The notes under the pieces are model-generated. The model did not search any database. It was not told the DNA's origin and saw only the letters and a program-made list of their open reading frames with translations. This document shows, piece after piece, positions 1-6,562 of a DNA stretch of 6,636 bases. Position 1 is the stretch's first letter; every line of letters starts with the position of its first letter. The position numbers and the translations under genes are program-made. Location of the stretch: contig JAEWPX010000041.1 of assembly GCA_023399375.1 (NCBI GenBank), forward strand, positions 1 through 6,636, given 5' to 3'. The DNA comes from Pseudomonadota bacterium (GTDB lineage: Bacteria; Desulfobacterota; Desulfovibrionia; Desulfovibrionales; Desulfovibrionaceae).

Positions 1-44
1 TGGTCGATGGAAACAGGGAGGTCGGCTTCGGTGAAGTAGCTCAT
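1..44 (-). CDS. 5' end of an unidentified gene, cut by the window edge
   Basis: An ATG at 44-42 opens a frame that runs off the left edge, giving the N-terminus MSYFTEADLPVSID. It is supported by a strong ribosome binding site, GGAGG, ending five bases before the ATG (positions 50-54). It lies 37 bases downstream of the apparent terminator of the deoxyhypusine-synthase-like gene and on the same strand. Fourteen residues are too few to name a family. Because its neighbour is probably a polyamine enzyme, a polyamine gene such as an agmatinase is conceivable, but that is only a guess from context. Confidence 0.6.
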   Translation of the reverse strand, partial: MSYFTEADLPVSID

Positions 45-80
45 GGCATCCTCCAGGTTGGCGGTTTACCGACTCTTGTC

Positions 81-100
81 ATAAAACCCGCCCGCGCGGG
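81..100 (-). terminator. Rho-independent terminator after the deoxyhypusine-synthase-like gene
   Basis: On the minus strand, CCCGC (100-96), a four-base loop GCGG (95-92) and GCGGG (91-87) form a 5-bp all-GC stem. It is followed directly by TTTTAT (86-81). The stem begins 77 bases after the TAA at 177-179. A G.U pair could add a sixth pair. An overlapping 12-base palindrome at 90-101 offers a competing fold. The T run is short, so termination may be partial, with read-through into the gene starting at 44. Confidence 0.55.
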
Positions 101-176
101 CAGAAAGCCTTTGTGCGCAATTTCACGTTACGCCCAACCCCGCCTTCTGCCAAGCCTTTCCCGCCTGTTTTTCCTC

Positions 177-1148
177 TTACCAGCCGAGCACGTAGCCGAA
201 GATGAGTGGCGCGACGATGGAGGCGTCGGAATTGATCATGAAGCGCGGCGTGTCCACGTCGAGCTTGCCCCAGGTGATCTTTTCGTTGGGCACCGCGCCC
301 GAGTAGGAGCCGTAGGACGTGGTGGAGTCGCCGATCTGCGCGAAGTAGGCCCAAAACGGCGTGTCGTCGCGCTGAAGGTCCTGGATGAGCATGGGTACGA
401 CGCAGATGGGAAAATCCGCCGCGATGCCGCCGCCGATCTGGAAAAAGCCCACTGGCACCTTGGCCCTCGCCTGCTCGGTGTACCAGTTGGCGAGCATCTG
501 CATCTGCTCGGTGCCGTGGCGCACGGCCCCGTGCCCTTTGACGTGGCCCATCATGATCTCGGCGCAGAAGATGTTGCCGAGCGTGCTGTCTTCGAAGCCG
601 GGGGTGAAGATGGGCAGATTCTTCTCCTTGGCGGCGAGCACCCAGGAGTGCTCGCGGGGCACCTGGAAGAACTGTCCGATGTCGGGCTGGTCGAGCAGCG
701 CATACATGAACTCGTAGGGAAATTTCGGCGTGCCGGCCGCGGCGGCGTCGGCCCAGAGCTTGGAGATGCGGCGCTGCACCTGGCGCATGACGCCCTCGGG
801 GATGCAGGTGTCGGTGACGCGGTTGAAACCGGCGTCGTAGAGCTCTTTTTCGGCCTCGGGCGAAAGGTCCCGGTACTCGGGGACCATCTTGTATTCGTTG
901 TGGTTGAAAAGGTTGAAGAGGTCCTCTTCCAGGTTGGCGGCGGTGCAACTGATGGCGTGCACCTTGTCCTGACGGATCATCTCGGCCAGGGAGATGCCGA
1001 GTTCGCAGGTGCTCATGGCGCCGGCCATGGTGAGGAACATCTTGCCGCCGCGCCCGAGCAGGTCGTTCCAGGCCTTGGCGGCGTCGAGAGTCTCGCGGGC
1101 GTTGAAGTGACGGAAATGGGTTTCCATGAAACGGGATATGGTGGACAT
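177..1148 (-). CDS. Deoxyhypusine-synthase-like protein (probable polyamine enzyme)
   Basis: A 323-residue protein of the deoxyhypusine synthase (DHS) superfamily, which uses NAD to transfer an aminobutyl group from spermidine through a lysine imine. Visible family signatures are the N-terminal GGKMFLTMAGAMSTCELG (34-51), TAANLEEDLFN (69-79; TAGGVEEDL in eukaryotic DHS), GFEDSTLGN (184-192), GGGIAADF (239-246) and GSYSGAVPNEKITWGK (280-295). Lys295 matches the catalytic lysine (human Lys329); Trp293 and Glu289 are also kept. Aligned from memory, human Asp243, His288 and Asp316 correspond here to Asn192, Asp245 and Tyr282, so the spermidine pocket looks altered. Bacteria lack eIF5A, so protein hypusination is unlikely. 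A homospermidine-synthase-like or other polyamine aminobutyl transfer is more plausible; plant homospermidine synthase also arose from DHS. Two adjacent ATGs (1151 and 1148) are possible starts; 1148 is chosen because the AAGGAG at 1154-1159 then sits five bases away rather than two. It likely has its own promoter, as 187 bases separate it from dxs. No signal peptide is visible, so it should be cytosolic. Confidence 0.9.
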   Translation of the reverse strand: MSTISRFMETHFRHFNARETLDAAKAWNDLLGRGGKMFLTMAGAMSTCELGISLAEMIRQDKVHAISCTAANLEEDLFNLFNHNEYKMVPEYRDLSPEAEKELYDAGFNRVTDTCIPEGVMRQVQRRISKLWADAAAAGTPKFPYEFMYALLDQPDIGQFFQVPREHSWVLAAKEKNLPIFTPGFEDSTLGNIFCAEIMMGHVKGHGAVRHGTEQMQMLANWYTEQARAKVPVGFFQIGGGIAADFPICVVPMLIQDLQRDDTPFWAYFAQIGDSTTSYGSYSGAVPNEKITWGKLDVDTPRFMINSDASIVAPLIFGYVLGW

Positions 1149-1335
1149 CATGTCTCCTTGGGTTGTGACGGGCGAAAGATTCCTGCAGCGCCCGCTTGTC
1201 CGCGCGTCGCCCGGAATGGGGGGCGTCAATGCCCCGCGATGACGGCAAGGTCCGGGACGCAAGCAAGAAAGCATACCCGCTCTTTTACGGACCGTCCAGA
1301 GGCGCACCGGACGCGCAGCGGCTGGAAAACGTGCG
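1149..1335 (-). other. Intergenic leader with several small inverted repeats
   Basis: This is the only long gap in the window, between the dxs stop (1336-1338) and the downstream start. In the RNA sense it contains three possible hairpins. A is GGGGC-N6-GCCCC (1235-1220). B is CGCCC-N8-GGGCG (1225-1208); it shares bases with A, so A and B exclude each other. C is CGGGCG-N14-CGCCCG (1194-1169), which ends ten bases before the Shine-Dalgarno sequence at 1154-1159. None is followed by a T run, so I do not call an intrinsic terminator for dxs here. In DNA this GC-rich, short hairpins also arise by chance. I see no known riboswitch signature. Confidence 0.35.
1270..1298 (-). promoter_or_regulatory. 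Candidate sigma70-type promoter for the deoxyhypusine-synthase-like gene
   Basis: On the minus strand TGGACG (1298-1293) and TATGCT (1275-1270) are separated by 17 bases. Each matches four of six bases of the TTGACA and TATAAT consensus. Initiation near 1263 would give a leader of about 115 bases. The -35 box is covered by an imperfect dyad (CGTCCAG-N7-CCGGACG on the plus strand, 1293-1313), which could be an operator or simply the 3' hairpin of the dxs transcript. This is prediction from motif match only. Confidence 0.35.
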
Positions 1336-3237
1336 TTACGATGCGAGCAACGCGTTGAGCGCCGTGACGATGCCGTCCTTGTCGATGCCGCACAAGGCGC
1401 GCAACGCCTTTTGCGCGCCGTGTTCCACGAACGCATCCGGCAAGCCCAGGCGGTGAACTGTCAGGCGGCCGAGCGCCCCGGCGTCCTCGAGCATCTCCAG
1501 CACGGCCGAGCCGAAGCCGCCCAAAAGGACGTTTTCCTCCGCCGTCAGCCACAAGGGGAATTCCCGGGCCAGCTCCAGCAACTGTTCGCGCGGCAGGGGC
1601 TTGACGAAGCGGGCGTTGAAGACGGCCACCTCCTTGCCCGTGGCGGCGGCAATTTCGTTGGCGGCGGCCACGGCAGGCATGACCCGGCTGCCGATGGCCA
1701 CGACCAGCGCATCCCTGCCCGGGCGTACCAGTTCGCCGCGCCCAAGCGGCAACGGCTCGGGATTTTCGGGCAAAGGCAGGCCCTCGCCCGCCCCGCGCGG
1801 GTAGCGGATGGCCGCCGGGCCGTCGTGGCGCAAGGCCGTGGCCAGCATCACGGGCAACTCGGCCTCACTGGCTGGGGCCATGACCACGAGGTTCGGGATA
1901 TGACGCAGGTAGGAGAGGTCGAACGCGCCGTGGTGCGTGGCCCCGTCCTCGCCGACCAGGCCGGCGCGGTCGAGGCAGAAGGTCACAGGCAGGTTTTGCA
2001 GGCAGACGTCGTGCACGATCTGGTCGTAGGAGCGCTGGAGAAAGGTCGAGTAGACCGCGACCACGGGACGAAAGCCCTCCATGGCGAGGCCGGCGGCGAA
2101 AGTCACGGCGTGTTGCTCGCAGATGCCCACGTCCACGAAGCGCTCGGGCATGTCCTTGGCGAAATCCGCCAGTCCCGTGCCCTCGGGCATTGCCGCGGTG
2201 ATGGCCATGACGCGATCGTCGGCCCTGGCCAGGGCCGTGAGCGCCTGGCCGAACACCTGCGTGTAGCTCGGCGGGCACACGCCCGGTTTTTCCACAAGCC
2301 CGGTCTCGGGCTCGAAGCAGCCCACGCCGTGGAAATAGGTGGGGTTGCTCTCGGCCGGGGCGTAGCCGCGCCCCTTCTTGGTCAGCACATGGACGAGGAC
2401 CGGCCCGTCGATCTCCTTGACTTCCTTGAACACTTCGATCAGCCGCGCCGTGTCGTGGCCGTCGATGGGGCCGAGGTAGTTGAAACGGAAGGCCTCGAAC
2501 AACATGCCCGGTGTGAAAAAGCTTTTAAACGACTCCTCGCCCCGGCGCACGTAGCTCATGAGGTCGCTGCCGTAGGGCAGGGAGCCGATCCAGCCTTCCA
2601 TGTCCTTCTTGAGCCGCTTGACCCAGCGTTGGTTGAGCTTGCGGCTCAAAAACAGCGACAACGCGCCCACGTTTTTCGAGATGGACATCTCGTTGTCGTT
2701 GAGTACGACGATGAGTCGCCCGCCCCAGCCGCCGGCCTGGTTGAGGCCTTCGTAGGCAAGTCCCGCCGTCATGGAACCGTCGCCGATGACCGCCACCACA
2801 TCGTGGCTCTCGCCCTTGAGGTCCCGGGCCATGGCCATGCCCAGGGCGGCGGAGATGGACGTGCTCGAATGGCCCACGCCAAAATGGTCGAACGGGCTTT
2901 CCGCCGGCCGCGGAAAGCCGCTCACCCCGCCGAAGGTGCGCAGGGTGTGAAACTCCTGCTGCCGGCCGGTGAGCAGCTTGTAGGCGTAGGCCTGATGGCC
3001 CACGTCCCAGACCAACTTGTCGCGGCCGGGGTCGAACACGGACAACAGCGCCAGGGTGAGCTCCACGACGCCGAGCGAGGGGGCGAGATGCCCGCCGTTC
3101 ATGGAGACCGTGCCGATGATGACCTGCCGGATCTCCTCGGCAAGGGCGGTCCGTTCGTCGGCGGTCAGGCCCGCCACGTCGTGTGGATGGCTGATCCGGG
3201 GCAATATGCGCAGCGCCGTGTCCGAAAGTACGGTCAT
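1336..3237 (-). CDS. dxs: 1-deoxy-D-xylulose-5-phosphate synthase
   Basis: Dxs condenses pyruvate and glyceraldehyde 3-phosphate, with thiamine diphosphate (TPP) and Mg2+, to 1-deoxy-D-xylulose 5-phosphate. This is the first and flux-setting step of the MEP isoprenoid route and also feeds TPP and pyridoxal phosphate synthesis in many bacteria. At 633 residues it is of normal length and complete. Landmarks are GGHLAPSLG with His50 (E. coli His49), GHSSTSIS (122-129), the TPP/Mg motif GDGSMTAG (152-159) through LNDN (179-182), and the transketolase-like pyrimidine domain with DVGICEQHAV (369-378), whose Glu374 activates TPP. Further ones are YSTFLQRSYDQ (396-406), DRAGLVGEDGATHHGAFDLSYLR (423-445) and RYPRG (478-482). 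The C-terminal transketolase domain follows from about 500. The ATG at 3237 is preceded by AAGGA at nine bases. It lies 84 bases after the nitroreductase gene, completing the common xseB-ispA-dxs linkage. No key residue appears missing. Confidence 0.98.
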   Translation of the reverse strand: MTVLSDTALRILPRISHPHDVAGLTADERTALAEEIRQVIIGTVSMNGGHLAPSLGVVELTLALLSVFDPGRDKLVWDVGHQAYAYKLLTGRQQEFHTLRTFGGVSGFPRPAESPFDHFGVGHSSTSISAALGMAMARDLKGESHDVVAVIGDGSMTAGLAYEGLNQAGGWGGRLIVVLNDNEMSISKNVGALSLFLSRKLNQRWVKRLKKDMEGWIGSLPYGSDLMSYVRRGEESFKSFFTPGMLFEAFRFNYLGPIDGHDTARLIEVFKEVKEIDGPVLVHVLTKKGRGYAPAESNPTYFHGVGCFEPETGLVEKPGVCPPSYTQVFGQALTALARADDRVMAITAAMPEGTGLADFAKDMPERFVDVGICEQHAVTFAAGLAMEGFRPVVAVYSTFLQRSYDQIVHDVCLQNLPVTFCLDRAGLVGEDGATHHGAFDLSYLRHIPNLVVMAPASEAELPVMLATALRHDGPAAIRYPRGAGEGLPLPENPEPLPLGRGELVRPGRDALVVAIGSRVMPAVAAANEIAAATGKEVAVFNARFVKPLPREQLLELAREFPLWLTAEENVLLGGFGSAVLEMLEDAGALGRLTVHRLGLPDAFVEHGAQKALRALCGIDKDGIVTALNALLAS

Positions 3238-3321
3238 CAGTTTCTTTCCTTGTCCGTCGAGAACGCCCGCGTTCCAGGCGTCTCGCGGCTTGCAGCGTCA
3301 TGCCGGCTCACGCGCCGGAAC
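3238..3321 (-). other. 84-base spacer before dxs with two inverted repeats
   Basis: The spacer between the nitroreductase stop and the dxs start holds a 5-bp hairpin CCGGC-N6-GCCGG at 3303-3318, just after the stop codon. It also holds a 14-base perfect dyad GAACGC-CC-GCGTTC at 3261-3274, 24 bases before the dxs ATG. Neither is followed by a T run on the minus strand, so neither is a convincing terminator. They could be transcript-stabilising hairpins, an operator, or chance in GC-rich DNA. I see no clear -35/-10 pair, which fits read-through from the upstream genes. Confidence 0.3.
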
Positions 3322-3945
3322 TCACCACTTCTCGCGATGGATGCGCTCCGGACGGAACCGGTCCTGGGGCGCGGGATGCTCGGCCGGATGCCCCATGACG
3401 AGCAACGCCATGGGCGTGACGGTTTCCGGCATGCCAAGCAGGGCGCGAAACGCCTCCACCCGCTCGGGCAGCGGGAAAATGCCGGTCCAGACAGCCCCGA
3501 GCCCCAGGGCGTGGGCGGCGAGCAGCATGTTCTCGGCGCATGCCGAGGCGTCCTCGATCCAGTAGCCGCCGCATTTGTCGAGGCCGAGGTCGCCGGCGAC
3601 CAGGATGGCCACCGGGGCGTTTTTCGCATAGGCGGCATAGGGGTTGATGGCCCCGACCTTGGCCAGGGTGGCTTTGTCGCGCACGACCACGAACTGCCAG
3701 GGCTGCTCGTTGCAGGCCGACGGGGCCTGCATGCCGCAACGCAAAATCTCCTCCACCAGGGCGTCGGACACCGGCGCGTCGGTATAGGTCCGCACGCTGC
3801 GCCGGGTCTTGATGGCCGCGATGGCATCCATGGGCGCGGCCTTGTCCTGGGCGCCGGCACGGGAAGCGAGCAGCACGGCCGGTGCCGCCGCCGCGAGCAG
3901 GCCGAGCATTCTCCTGCGAGGCATCCTTCGCGTCTTGCCGCCCAT
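3322..3945 (-). CDS. Nitroreductase-family FMN oxidoreductase, probably Tat-exported
   Basis: A 207-residue protein whose residues from about 38 onward fit the small, FMN-binding nitroreductase family. Family motifs are AIKTRRSVRTY (44-54; the RRSxR contacts FMN phosphate), APSACNEQPWQFVVV (74-88), a helix ENMLLAAHALGLGAVWTGIFP (138-158) and the C-terminal ALLVMGHPAE (180-189). The N-terminus is MGGKTRRMPRRRMLGLL, then a run of Ala and Leu, then ASRAGAQ. Residues 10-14 (RRRML) fit the twin-arginine pattern RRx-hydrophobic-L, and AGA (30-32) fits signal peptidase I cleavage before Gln33. A flavoprotein folded in the cytoplasm and sent out by Tat is biochemically sensible. GGGAGGA ends six to seven bases before the ATG at 3945, supporting this start and hence the signal peptide. 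It begins 27 bases after the ispA stop, so it is probably co-transcribed. The substrate cannot be read from sequence; quinone, nitro-compound or other NAD(P)H-dependent reductions are all possible. Confidence 0.9.
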   Translation of the reverse strand: MGGKTRRMPRRRMLGLLAAAAPAVLLASRAGAQDKAAPMDAIAAIKTRRSVRTYTDAPVSDALVEEILRCGMQAPSACNEQPWQFVVVRDKATLAKVGAINPYAAYAKNAPVAILVAGDLGLDKCGGYWIEDASACAENMLLAAHALGLGAVWTGIFPLPERVEAFRALLGMPETVTPMALLVMGHPAEHPAPQDRFRPERIHREKW

Positions 3946-3972
3946 ATCCGTCCTCCCGGCGCTGGCGCGCCT

Positions 3973-4872
3973 CTACTGAACCCGAACCACGATATAGCGG
4001 GCGAGTTCCCGCAGGAAATCCGCGGCCGGACTTTCGTAGGCGGCGATGGCGGCCAGGGCGGCGTCCACGCGCGCCTCGGCCAGCCGCCGGCTCTCTTCCA
4101 GGCCGACCAGGCTCGGGTAGGTGTTCTTGCCCTGCTCGCGGTCGCTGCCCACGGGCTTGCCGAGGGTCGCCGCGTCGCCCACTTCGTCCAGAATGTCGTC
4201 CACGATCTGGAACGCCGCGCCCACGGCCTCGCCGTATTCCCGGGCCCGGCAGACGCCGTCCTCGCCCGCGCCGGCAAGGATCGCGCCGCACACGCACGAG
4301 GCGGTAAGAAGCGCGCCGGTCTTGAGCGCCTGCATGTGGGCAAGCTCGGCCAGGGTCAGGCCCTGGCGCGCGGTGTATTCCATGTCGAGCACCTGCCCGC
4401 CGACCATGCCGGCCGCGCCGGCGGCCCGGGCGGCCTCGCCAAGGGCCGGCAGCACCTTGTCCGCCTCGACGCCGGGCCAGGCGCGGCTCATGCAGCCGAA
4501 GGCCTCGGTCAAAAGCGCGTCGCCGGCCAATATGGCCCCGGCCTCGCCGTAGACCTTGTGGTTGGACGGCCGGCCCCGGCGCAGGTCGTCGTCGTCCATG
4601 GCCGGCAGGTCGTCGTGAATGAGCGAATAGGTGTGGATGATCTCGAACCCGGCGGCAAAAGGCATGACCCGCGCCCGGTCCACGCCGAACAGCTCGGCGA
4701 AGGTCAGGCAGAGGCACGGCCGCAGCCGCTTGCCCCCGGCCAGGAGCGAATATTCCATGGCGGAGAGCAACCCTTCGGGCACGCCGCGTTCCCGCATGCG
4801 CGCGCCGAAGCGCTCCCGCAGATAGACCTCGACCTCGGCCGCCTGGGCGGCCAGACGTTCCTTCACCGTCAC
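3973..4872 (-). CDS. ispA: Farnesyl diphosphate synthase (trans-polyprenyl synthase)
   Basis: IspA adds isopentenyl diphosphate to dimethylallyl and then geranyl diphosphate to make farnesyl diphosphate, the precursor of undecaprenyl phosphate and of quinone side chains. The 299-residue length is typical. Landmarks are GGKRLRP (46-52), the first aspartate-rich motif DDLPAMD (87-93) followed by DDDLRRGRP, GMVGGQVLDM (155-164), LKTGAL (183-188) and the second aspartate-rich motif DDILD (225-229). YSLIHDDLPAMDDDDLRRG is the pattern of E. coli-type farnesyl diphosphate synthases; product length (C15, rarely C20) rests on that resemblance. The start is GTG at 4872-4870, overlapping the xseB TGA by four bases. 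GGAGG inside the end of xseB lies seven bases upstream and supports it. The next in-frame GTG is two codons later and has no better site. The overlap implies translational coupling to xseB. Confidence 0.96.
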   Translation of the reverse strand: MTVKERLAAQAAEVEVYLRERFGARMRERGVPEGLLSAMEYSLLAGGKRLRPCLCLTFAELFGVDRARVMPFAAGFEIIHTYSLIHDDLPAMDDDDLRRGRPSNHKVYGEAGAILAGDALLTEAFGCMSRAWPGVEADKVLPALGEAARAAGAAGMVGGQVLDMEYTARQGLTLAELAHMQALKTGALLTASCVCGAILAGAGEDGVCRAREYGEAVGAAFQIVDDILDEVGDAATLGKPVGSDREQGKNTYPSLVGLEESRRLAEARVDAALAAIAAYESPAADFLRELARYIVVRVQ

Positions 4873-5132
4873 GCGTCGTCCTCCCCGGATTCACGCGCAG
4901 CAAGCTGCGTGGCCTCGACGTCGAAGGGAACGGGCGTTCCATCCTCGCCGGCGAGGGATATTTCAAGACGGGCGGCTTCCAGGCGCTTGCGGCACGAGGC
5001 GACGAGCCCCATGCCTTCCTTGTAGAGCGCCACGCCCTTCTCCAGCGGCACATCCCCGGCTTCCAGGCGCGCGGCGATGCGCTCCAGGCGTTCCAGGGCC
5101 TTTTCAAAGGATTCTTCCTTGATGTTGCTCAT
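4869..5132 (-). CDS. xseB: Exonuclease VII small subunit
   Basis: An 87-residue, mostly helical and charged protein matching the exonuclease VII small subunit family. It has SFEKALERLERIAARLEAGDVPLEKGVALYKEGMGLV at 8-44, then CRKRLEAARLEI at 47-58. Several copies bind one XseA large subunit to give the active exonuclease, which degrades single-stranded DNA from both ends to short acid-soluble oligonucleotides. The last 25 residues are acidic and look disordered. The ATG at 5132 overlaps the xseA TGA by four bases (ATGA), and a GGAGAG lies about five bases upstream within xseA. The gene also overlaps ispA by four bases at its 3' end. Confidence 0.95.
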   Translation of the reverse strand: MSNIKEESFEKALERLERIAARLEAGDVPLEKGVALYKEGMGLVASCRKRLEAARLEISLAGEDGTPVPFDVEATQLAARESGEDDA

Positions 5133-6562
5133 GGGCGCTCTCCGCTCCCTTCCCCGCTTGCGCCGCCGTCTGGGGGCACGGCTTCTTCCACCGCCGCCCG
5201 GACGCGGCCTTCATACACCATGATGTCCAGCTTGTCGCCCGGCCGCGCATCGCCCGCCCGGCGCAGGAATTTACCGGTGCGCACAAGCGTCGTCAGGCTG
5301 TAGCCCCGGGCCAGGGGCGCTTCGGGGTCAAGGCCGGCAAATCGCGCCGCCGCCAGTTCCAGCCTATGGTCGTGATCGGCGACGAAAAGCTTCATGGCGC
5401 TTTCGAGCGCCTCGGCGCGCCGCGACAGGCCCTGCTCGCGCGCCTCCAGGCCCTGCGGCCCGAAGCGCAGGCCCAGGCGGTCGCAGAGCTTCCCGACCCG
5501 CCCGCCAAGGGCGTCAAGCCAGCCCTCGCCGGCGCGAGAGAGCCGCTCGCCCGCGGCGGCGAAACGCTCCTCCAGTCGCTGCAAGCGGTTTGCCGGTGAC
5601 AGCCAGGAAAGCCCCCGGGCCAGGGCCGCCAGTTCGCGCTCGCGCACGGCAAGAAGCCGCGCCGCGCCCCGGCGCAGGCCCATCTCCAGATCGTCCAGGC
5701 GCTGGGCGAACTGCACGCGCTCGGGCCAAAGCAGCTGCGCGGCATGGCTCGGCGTCGCCGCCCGCACATCGGCCACCATGTCCGCAATGGTCACGTCCAC
5801 CTCGTGGCCCACGCCCGTCAGCACCGGCAGCGGCGAGGCGAATATGGCCTTGGCCACTTCGATGGTATTAAACGCCCACAAATCCTCAAGGGAACCGCCG
5901 CCACGGATGAGCACCACCACTTCGGCCCAGTCGTCGGCCACGGCGCGCAACATCGCGCGCACGATGCCTACCGGCGCGGCGTCGCCCTGCACCAGCGTCG
6001 GATAGACGCGCACGGCCGCGCCATACCCCCGCTCGCGGCCGATGCGGATGAAATCGCGCACCGCCGCGCCCTTCGGCGCGGTGACCACGGCCACCCGCGT
6101 CGGATGGCGCGGCAACGGCCGCTTGCGCTCCTGATCGAAATAGCCCTTGGCGGCCAGGTCCTTCTTGAGGGCTTCGAATTCCTGCCACAGCCGCCCTTCG
6201 CCCATTTCCTGGACCAGCTCGGCCACCAGCTGATAACTGCCGCGCGGCGCATACACCGTCAGCCGGCCGGCGACCATGACCTCCATGCCGTCAACGAGCG
6301 TTTCGGCCAGCGACTGCTCGTACACCTCGCCCGTCAGCGGATCGTAGCGCCCGCCGCCGGCCAGCGCCTTGCCGCCCTGCGCGCCCTTGAACCAGACCAC
6401 GGCCAGCGACGCCTCGGCATCGCGCAGCGAAAAATACATATGCCCCGAGCCTGGGCGCGACAAATTCACCACCTGCCCGCGCACCCAGACAAAGGGGAAC
6501 TCGGACTCGATGACGTCCCTGACCGACCTGGTCAGCTCGCTGACTTCGAACACATGAGGCAT
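5129..6562 (-). CDS. xseA: Exonuclease VII large subunit
   Basis: The 477-residue catalytic subunit of exonuclease VII, a cytoplasmic single-strand-specific DNase used in mismatch repair and in clearing damaged or single-stranded DNA. An N-terminal OB-fold spans about 1-100, with FPFVWVRGQVVNLSRPGSGHMYFSLRD at 22-48. The catalytic domain follows, with RVAVVTAPKGAAVRDFI (156-172), the family hallmark LIRGGGSLEDLWAFN (218-232) and VGHEVDVTIADMVADVRAATPSHAA (251-275). A long charged helical region (about 280-405) is expected to bind XseB. The C-terminal segment has LDPEAPLARGYS (411-422) and GDKLDIMVYEGRV (442-454). The length is slightly above the E. coli protein. The ATG at 6562 gives the conserved N-terminus FEVSELTRSVRDVIE, so the start is sound on homology. 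However, the bases just upstream (CTCCTTCCACATT) are pyrimidine-rich and contain no Shine-Dalgarno sequence. The start lies 24 bases from the palindrome at 6586-6635. Confidence 0.97.
   Translation of the reverse strand: MPHVFEVSELTRSVRDVIESEFPFVWVRGQVVNLSRPGSGHMYFSLRDAEASLAVVWFKGAQGGKALAGGGRYDPLTGEVYEQSLAETLVDGMEVMVAGRLTVYAPRGSYQLVAELVQEMGEGRLWQEFEALKKDLAAKGYFDQERKRPLPRHPTRVAVVTAPKGAAVRDFIRIGRERGYGAAVRVYPTLVQGDAAPVGIVRAMLRAVADDWAEVVVLIRGGGSLEDLWAFNTIEVAKAIFASPLPVLTGVGHEVDVTIADMVADVRAATPSHAAQLLWPERVQFAQRLDDLEMGLRRGAARLLAVRERELAALARGLSWLSPANRLQRLEERFAAAGERLSRAGEGWLDALGGRVGKLCDRLGLRFGPQGLEAREQGLSRRAEALESAMKLFVADHDHRLELAAARFAGLDPEAPLARGYSLTTLVRTGKFLRRAGDARPGDKLDIMVYEGRVRAAVEEAVPPDGGASGEGSGERP

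Noticed and set aside
1224..1229. TTGACG on the minus strand, resembling a -35 box, upstream of the deoxyhypusine-synthase-like gene.
   Set aside because: Seventeen bases downstream there is only CGCGCG, nothing like a -10 box, and the bases sit in the loop and arm of a small hairpin.
1293..1313. A 7-bp hairpin (one G.U pair, 7-base loop) after the dxs stop codon, considered as the dxs terminator.
   Set aside because: No T run follows on the minus strand; the next bases are GTCCGTAAAAG. It may still be a stabilising hairpin or an operator over the candidate -35 box.
1149..1436. Extension of the deoxyhypusine-synthase-like frame upstream to 1436.
   Set aside because: The extra N-terminal residues are Arg-rich, overlap the end of dxs and do not resemble the family, while a strong ribosome site lies just before the ATG pair at 1148/1151.
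1411..5025. A plus-strand open frame of 1204 codons running antisense to dxs, the nitroreductase gene, ispA and xseB.
   Set aside because: It is opposite well-identified genes, its translation is rich in Gly, Ala, His and Arg with no recognisable domain, and long antisense open frames are expected from the codon use of GC-rich genomes.
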